Shown in pieces: positions 58,735 through 64,000 of a DNA stretch of 64,000 nucleotides. Below the pieces are notes generated by a model that was given only the letters and a program-made list of their open reading frames with translations, did not search any database and had not been told where the DNA came from. The number at the start of each line of letters is the position of its first letter. Position 1 is the first letter of the stretch. A program made the translations under genes and the position numbers. The stretch is from Marsupella aquatica (taxonomy: Eukaryota > Marchantiophyta): contig OZ316895.1 of the NCBI GenBank assembly GCA_973895155.1, forward strand, positions 6,386,001 through 6,450,000, given 5' to 3'.

Positions 58735-61153
58735 CTAAGCATCGTCATCCTTTTTCACTATGAAATTGATCGTGCAATTGTTATAGTTTCCACATAAACT
58801 GTTCCCCACCGATACACTCTTTGCCTTAGACTTGGCTGCAAAATAACCAGCTAGAGTCGGATTCTTGCTCAATTCCCCAACATAGTCGACTTCATCAAAC
58901 GTCTTATTCCACTCAATAACACGTTTATTCTGCTCGTCTGTCAAGATAGTCCCATCATTTGATATGCTCTTAGATTTCTGTAAGAAAAAACAACTTACAT
59001 ATGTTAAATTTAGATCATCTGAAAACAAGATTGCACGTAAAAAGCGACAGTGAAAAACCAGAGAAGACATGTACATAGTACTAACTTGAACTTCGATCTT
59101 GATCTCCACATCCTCATCTGCTTTTGAAGATTGGCCCGTATCCTGTAATCAGAGTGTGCACATAAAACAAATCAACAAACAAATCACAAATCAACAAACA
59201 TAAATGACTGAAACATTATGCACAAGTACATACCTTAGTCAATTCTGGACTGATCGCTACTTGAAGGTTACGCTGTACACTGACTCTATCAATGAGAGGG
59301 TTCAATGCTACACCACTCCCTGCCACCTTCTCACTGTAGAACTGCTTAGAAACCTCCGTCAGAGCTTTCTCGTAACTCAAGTTAGAGTTACATCCCACTA
59401 AGGTTGCAGCGTCCTGCTTAAGATCTTGGGTCCTATCATATCTCAAGTATCCACTAGTCGTGTGGTGCCCGGTCACAAGCATGCCAACTTCGTCAGGAAC
59501 GCCTTTTGCTGCCATACGCGTAATTAGGGTCGCCCGACCACTCTTATTAGTAAACAAATCTTTAGGAAGCCCTACCAGCTGTAACATGTTATTGAGCATA
59601 TGCCCTGTGCGATCCTGTGCTACTTTGTGGCATTTGTTATACCAAACGTTCCCTGCAGGGTTAGTAATAGGTTGCATGAAAAGATCCTGCTTCTTGCATT
59701 CCTGGGCTGGAGCCATATGACGTAGATACTGTTTCACGCAAAGAATGAAATCAGCCTCGAAGCTGTGGAAAGCGTTACGAAATTGGTGTTCTGAATATCG
59801 GTCCAATGTCATGCTGTTATTCTTCGATTCTCTTTCTTCGAATCTGTAAATCAAAAAAACTCTCAAAAGATTAGCAATTACTAACTATTGTTGAAAGATT
59901 ACGCAAGTCCCGTGTCTACAGCTGCGACAAGGGTTGAGGACATTATTTCAGCCATATGACGGAAACATGGGTGGAACAAATACAGAAATTTACAGGGGCC
60001 ATTACCGCACGTATTCTTTCCCCTCTTTCGTACTCTCCACGCGTATGTCATTCCTCTGCAAGAGCCAGAGCTCTTTACCACCCCGGATCCCTAGACGACA
60101 CAAGAAGTAAAATGCCAGACGTTTCTGGCAGCCATGTGCACTACTAATCTGGTGATCAATGTCGGCTAGTATTGCTTGCTCCATCTCCTCCGTAATGGTC
60201 TCTACCTTCATTACATAAACAAACAATGAATAACGTCAATCTTGAACACTAATAAATTCAAACACAAAGAAACACAAAAGCAACAGAAATAACATTGTAC
60301 ACACCTTCTTCCGTTTCTTATTTTTGCCTTCTCGAGAAGCTTTCTTGATAGCAGCCCGCAAGACCATACGTGTCTTTGAAAAGGCAACATGTGTTTTAAT
60401 GTTAAATGTTGTTGTGTCAATTAGATTCCCTTCCCCTCTAAGAGATCTAAGTTCACTTGACCGTTTGATTAACCGGTTGAATCCATTGCACATGTTCATC
60501 AAGGTAGCACTGGGGTAATCTTGGCCATTCACTTTCACTGCCCTACTAAACAAATCGCTGAATAGCTCATCCAAGAGTTGCAATGATAGGTCGCCGAGGG
60601 ATACAGACATATCCCACCCCTTAGCTGCCCGAAGAGAGTTTGCTCATTTCAGAGCCCACTGATCATTACGTTCTGAAGCTTGCCTCTCCTCACCTTTACC
60701 AGCATCATGAAGCGTCTTATCTGGAACCGCCCTTAAGCCTGGTATGGTAACTTCCAAAGATGACACTTCCCCCTGAGGTCCGATATTATCTATGGCCACA
60801 TGAACAGGATGACTACCAGGAACTTCACAAGCAACAGGAGCATCATCCTCGCTCTCAGCATGAGGAAAATTACTAAGAGTATTGCACACAGACGAATCAT
60901 CAACAAGACTTTCTAGACTAGGCAGCTGAAGGTCCTCAATTTCATCAAAAAATAAAAAGTCATTCTCGTCTTCCTCTCCATCTTCGGGACTCACTCCAAT
61001 TACAGCCCCCTGGCATTCTGTCATCTCGACTTGCAAAGACGCAGTGATTATTGAAAATGAGGTCAGCGGATATAAACTATCAAGGTCCGTCATAGCAACG
61101 ACCTCTAAACCGAAATGCAAGGAACATTCCGCATGTATAAAGGACCTGTCCAT
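58735..61153 (-). pseudogene. Crypton/DUF3504-type tyrosine recombinase gene with one in-frame stop
   Basis: Five exons join in phase: 60305-61153, 60006-60205, 59234-59843, 59086-59142 and 58735-58977, about 650 codons. An acidic N-terminal region (EDGEEDENDFLFFDE) precedes a SAM-like core-binding domain (LSLQLLDELFSDLFSRAVK, YPSATLMNMCNGFNRLI). The catalytic domain follows: LGIRGGKELWLLQ with the first Arg, then NKSGRATLITRMAAKGVPDE, VTGHHTTSGYLRYDR with the TGH and Tyr. The tail CGNYNNCTINFIV is typical of DUF3504 proteins. A TGA at 60644-60646 interrupts the first exon, while the frame reads on convincingly on both sides (NDQWALK, then ANSLRAAKGWD). The usual His of the HxxR box appears to be Lys. 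It is either a recently broken domesticated recombinase or a degenerate Crypton-like element. No element termini were found. Confidence 0.8.
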
Positions 61154-61239
61154 CTTGAACGCAACGTAAGTTGTCCCTGCTGATTTCCCCGCTCGTCCGT
61201 TTGAAATCCTGTCACACACAGAGGATCAATGAGCAGCGC

Positions 61240-61640
61240 CTGTCCACTTGCGTGCAAACTAATCCCTGGATAAGAAATTTCAAAATAAAGAAAACACAAC
61301 CGCGCCATTGAATCGGTTTGAATGACAACATCCCACAACAAAGAATCATAGCTCAACATTAACGCCATCAACAAAAATCAGAGCAGAAATCAGTAGCTCT
61401 CGCGCCCTCCCAAGAAAGCAAAAGTTGAATCCGTCGAATAAGCGTCTTCGTCAGAAATCCAATTGATTTGAATGGCAGCATCCCATAGCAACGAAATGGC
61501 AATTGATTTGAATGGCAGCATCCCATAGCATCCCATCGCCATCAACAACACGCGATCAGAGCAAAGCTCAGTAGCTCTAGCGCCCTCCCCCGCAAGTGCA
61601 ATCCGTCGAATGAGCACTTTCATCAGCTTTGCATTGTATT
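61240..61640. repeat. Diverged repeats 5' of the recombinase gene
   Basis: CAATTGATTTGAATGGCAGC, then ATCCCATAGCA occurs at 61458-61488 and 61501-61531, with a weaker copy at 61311 (GGTTTGAATGACAACATCCC). AGTAGCTCT.GCGCCCTCCC and AATCCGTCGAAT.AGC occur at about 61391-61442 and 61570-61618. The region beyond, to 62060, shows no gene. Confidence 0.7.
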
Positions 61641-62073
61641 TACGTTTGATGCGCCGCTCCCATTGGCTGCACTGGTGATTGCCGGTAAACTGCAGACTAA
61701 AACCTGATTACGCACGTTAATCAGGATTTAGCACCCATGTTACCGGGATTAACCGGGGCTCACAAGTTACTCCCGACACGCTCCCGGCTTCCGCCGGTCG
61801 CGGGTCGGTCGTAACTTGGTCGCCCCGTTACTCCCTGGTAACAGGCGACTAAAGCCTGATTATCCTATACATTTCCGTTCAAGCGGCAGGACCACTCTTT
61901 TTGACATGAACAGTTGATTCTCGAGATCGACCGCTAGAAATCGTTTCCACTTCGCCAGCGGGAAACGTTTTCGTTCGGGAAGGGGGCCGGGTGTTTAGGA
62001 GGTTGACCAGTGGGCCAGTAACTTAGTTTACAAGGAGGGAGTCAGTAAGAACTGGAAGGGTAGGTTCCATGCA

Positions 62074-62094
62074 GGGGAGGGGGAGGGGGGGGGG
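62074..62094 (+). promoter_or_regulatory. G-quadruplex-capable G tract
   Basis: The plus strand reads GGGGAGGGGGAGG and continues as eight more G, giving G runs separated by single A. It lies about 700 bases upstream of the second receptor gene on the same strand. Folding is inferred from the pattern only. Confidence 0.6.
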
Positions 62095-62149
62095 CGTCGG
62101 TGCGAAAAGCGTGTAGGCGTGGACCGCAAGTGTACAGACTACAGAACGA

Positions 62150-62793
62150 ATTGAAATGCTGCTGCTGTCATTTGGAGGCTTTCTTCTTCCTTTCCTCAGA
62201 CTTTAGTGCTCGTACTCGTCCTCCACGGCGACAACCCTAGGAGTAGAAAGCTCGTCTCGCTATCTATGTCTTCCCTTGTTTCTTCGAGGGAGGGAAGGAA
62301 AGTGCGAATGGAGGGAGGGAGGAAGGTTTCCAGTTGACGCAAGCCATGGAGGTCGCCTCATCGGCCGGGGGAACTCTTGCTGTGTCGTTGTGTTCGTTTT
62401 TGTACGAACAGAAGTGGTTTGACGAGGGTGGTGTGTCGGTCGGTGGGTCACAGAGCCGAGCCGAGCGAGCGAGGTGACGGGAATGGTGTAGGGAGTTGGG
62501 CAACTTTTCTCGACGTCGAAGCGAGGAGCAATTGATGGGGCTAGGTACTTGACCATCGCTCTGTGGTCGTGGTAGATGGAAACCAAGCCAAGCCGTGGTA
62601 GGGGAGCGTCGAGATAGGTCTCCTGGGGTAGTGGAGGTTAGCTTTGTTCGGCAAGTGGTGGATTTGAGGCCACTGCAGGAGCATCTCTTGCCGCAGGAGC
62701 CGGAACGTAGTCGGTCGGTTTGGTTGAGTGTTGGGAGGATTCATTGTCCGATCTATTGATCAGGGTTTTTTTTTGGCCTAGACTGCTGCCACT
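62150..62793 (+). promoter_or_regulatory. 5' flank of the second receptor gene
   Basis: It matches the flank of the receptor gene at 40596 in inverted orientation, including ATTGATCAGGGTTTTTTTTT next to the start and GACGAGGGTGGTGTGTCGGT at about 62416. Conserved blocks between the copies are candidates for shared promoter or 5' UTR elements. Confidence 0.6.
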
Positions 62794-64000
62794 ATGGCCA
62801 CGCTTCGGTTGGGCTCTGTGATTTTCGTCGCTGGAATCCTTCACATGCTGGTAGGCCTGGCATGGGGTCGATTTGTGGTGGAGGAGAACAGCATAAGAGT
62901 AACTTCACCAGATAGCTTGATAGGCACATACGATAGCGCCATCGGCAATTTTGGTATTCCGCAATATGGAGGAACAATGATGGGATCGGTAGTATATCCA
63001 AATGAGGGCGCGAAGGCGTGTACGCCATTTAACACCACACAGGACTGGCCTACACAGTCAGTGGGCGGGGGACGCCCGGTCGTTGTTCTTGTCGATCGAG
63101 GCGACTGTTACTTCGCTCTGAAGGTGTTCAATGCACAGAAAGCTGGAGCCGCTGCGGTATTGGTCGCCGATGACAGAGATGAAGAGCTGATTACCATGGA
63201 CTCCCCGGAAGATGGCAAGGATAGTGTGGATTACGTCGATAACATTACCATCCCCTCGGCTTTGATTAAAAAGGACTTTGGCGTCAAGATGAAGAATTAC
63301 TTGAAAAAGGGTGAGGGAAATCTCATTATCAAATTAGATTGGAGGGAATCTCTTCCTCACCCCGATGAGCGTGTCGAGTACGAATTCTGGACGAACAGCA
63401 ACGATGAATGTGGACCTAAGTGTGATGCCCAGATGGATTTCGTCAAGAATTTCAGAGGAGCTGCCCAAATTCTTGAGCGGGGAGTATACACTCAGTTCAC
63501 CCCTCATTACATCACGTGGTACTGTCCTAAGCCTTTCATTCAGAGCAAACAGTGCCAGTCGCAGTGCATCAATCACGGAAGGTATTGTGCACCAGATCCA
63601 GAGCAGGACTTCGGACGGGGCTATGACGGGAAAGATGTCGTTGTGGAGAACTTGAGGCAGCTGTGTGTGTACAAGGTCTCGAAAGATATTGAGAGGCCTT
63701 GGAGTTGGTGGGATTATGTGACAGATTTCCAAATTCGATGCCCGATGAAAGAGAACAAGTACAGTGACGTTTGCGCGGAGGAGGTTATCACGTCTTTGGG
63801 TATACCAGTCGCTGAGGTGAAGAAATGTATGGGCGATCCTACAGCTGATGTGGAGAATCCTGTACTGAAAGCAGAGCAAGATGCTCAAGTTGGGCATGGT
63901 GACAGAGGTGACGTGACTATATTGCCGACTCTTATGATAAACCAGAGGCAGTACCGAGGAAAGCTAGACAAGGGTGCGGTGCTGAAGGCTATCTGTTCTG
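62794..64000 (+). CDS. VSR: Vacuolar sorting receptor, second copy, cut by the window end
   Basis: The ATG at 62794 opens a frame that stays open for 402 codons to the window edge, without introns. It covers the signal peptide (hydrophobic stretch ending GLAWG), the protease-associated domain ([25 protein letters not shown]) and the central VSR region ([42 protein letters not shown]). The missing part would hold the EGF repeats, membrane span and tail. By eye, roughly nine residues in ten agree with the copy at 38704-40596. Most changes fall in the signal peptide and the first 80 residues; the core from about residue 180 is almost unchanged, as expected for a duplicate under purifying selection. 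Confidence 0.96.
   Translation, partial: MATLRLGSVIFVAGILHMLVGLAWGRFVVEENSIRVTSPDSLIGTYDSAIGNFGIPQYGGTMMGSVVYPNEGAKACTPFNTTQDWPTQSVGGGRPVVVLVDRGDCYFALKVFNAQKAGAAAVLVADDRDEELITMDSPEDGKDSVDYVDNITIPSALIKKDFGVKMKNYLKKGEGNLIIKLDWRESLPHPDERVEYEFWTNSNDECGPKCDAQMDFVKNFRGAAQILERGVYTQFTPHYITWYCPKPFIQSKQCQSQCINHGRYCAPDPEQDFGRGYDGKDVVVENLRQLCVYKVSKDIERPWSWWDYVTDFQIRCPMKENKYSDVCAEEVITSLGIPVAEVKKCMGDPTADVENPVLKAEQDAQVGHGDRGDVTILPTLMINQRQYRGKLDKGAVLKAICS

Overview
The window is plant nuclear DNA. It is AT-rich and repeat-loaded, with introns that are mostly GT-AG and with genes for chloroplast proteins (a rhodanese-domain protein, and possibly a thioredoxin-like protein), for vacuolar sorting receptors and for a mitochondrial carrier. 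A broken PPR gene at 53.7-54.5 kb has repeat wording that I associate with moss PPR editing factors, so a bryophyte, most likely a moss, is my best guess; this is inference, not proof.

Layout. 0.5-1.1 kb: an intronless UBE2H-type ubiquitin-conjugating enzyme (minus strand). 1.1-7 kb: diverged tandem repeats, a perfect 37-bp hairpin, and a solo Copia LTR (5601-6300, target-site duplication AGTCA) that was itself hit by a 360-bp inverted-repeat element. 7.2-12.2 kb: a 13-exon gene for a chloroplast rhodanese-like protein (At3g59780/CAS family). 13.6-14.4 kb: thioredoxin-like 3-3 (minus). 15.65-22.47 kb: a complete Ty1/Copia retrotransposon (minus) with 344-bp LTRs differing at 3 sites, TSD AGGTA, PBS, PPT and one gag-pol frame broken by two stops. 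22.5-30.7 kb: AT-rich DNA with a decayed coding stretch, foldback elements and possible exons of an unidentified gene. 30.70-34.23 kb: a second, non-autonomous LTR element with 142-bp LTRs and TSD ATTTT. 35.9-38.1 kb: a seven-exon SLC25A38-type mitochondrial carrier (minus). 38.7-40.6 kb: an intronless vacuolar sorting receptor (minus). 41.6-49 kb: satellites, a SINE-like unit, another solo LTR and duplicated blocks. 49.5-51.2 kb: a three-exon coiled-coil protein of unknown function. 53.7-54.5 kb: the PPR pseudogene. 58.7-61.2 kb: a five-exon tyrosine-recombinase gene of the Crypton/DUF3504 type, interrupted by one in-frame TGA. 62.8-64 kb: a second intronless vacuolar sorting receptor (plus), running off the window.

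The two receptor genes form an inverted pair about 22 kb apart whose 5' flanks also match, so a DNA-level inverted duplication is likely. The other genes look like independent housekeeping genes. The most unusual content is the Crypton-like recombinase gene and the nested history of the Copia LTR family, which has at least four copies here. Exon limits were worked out by hand from splice sites and reading phase; there is no transcript evidence.
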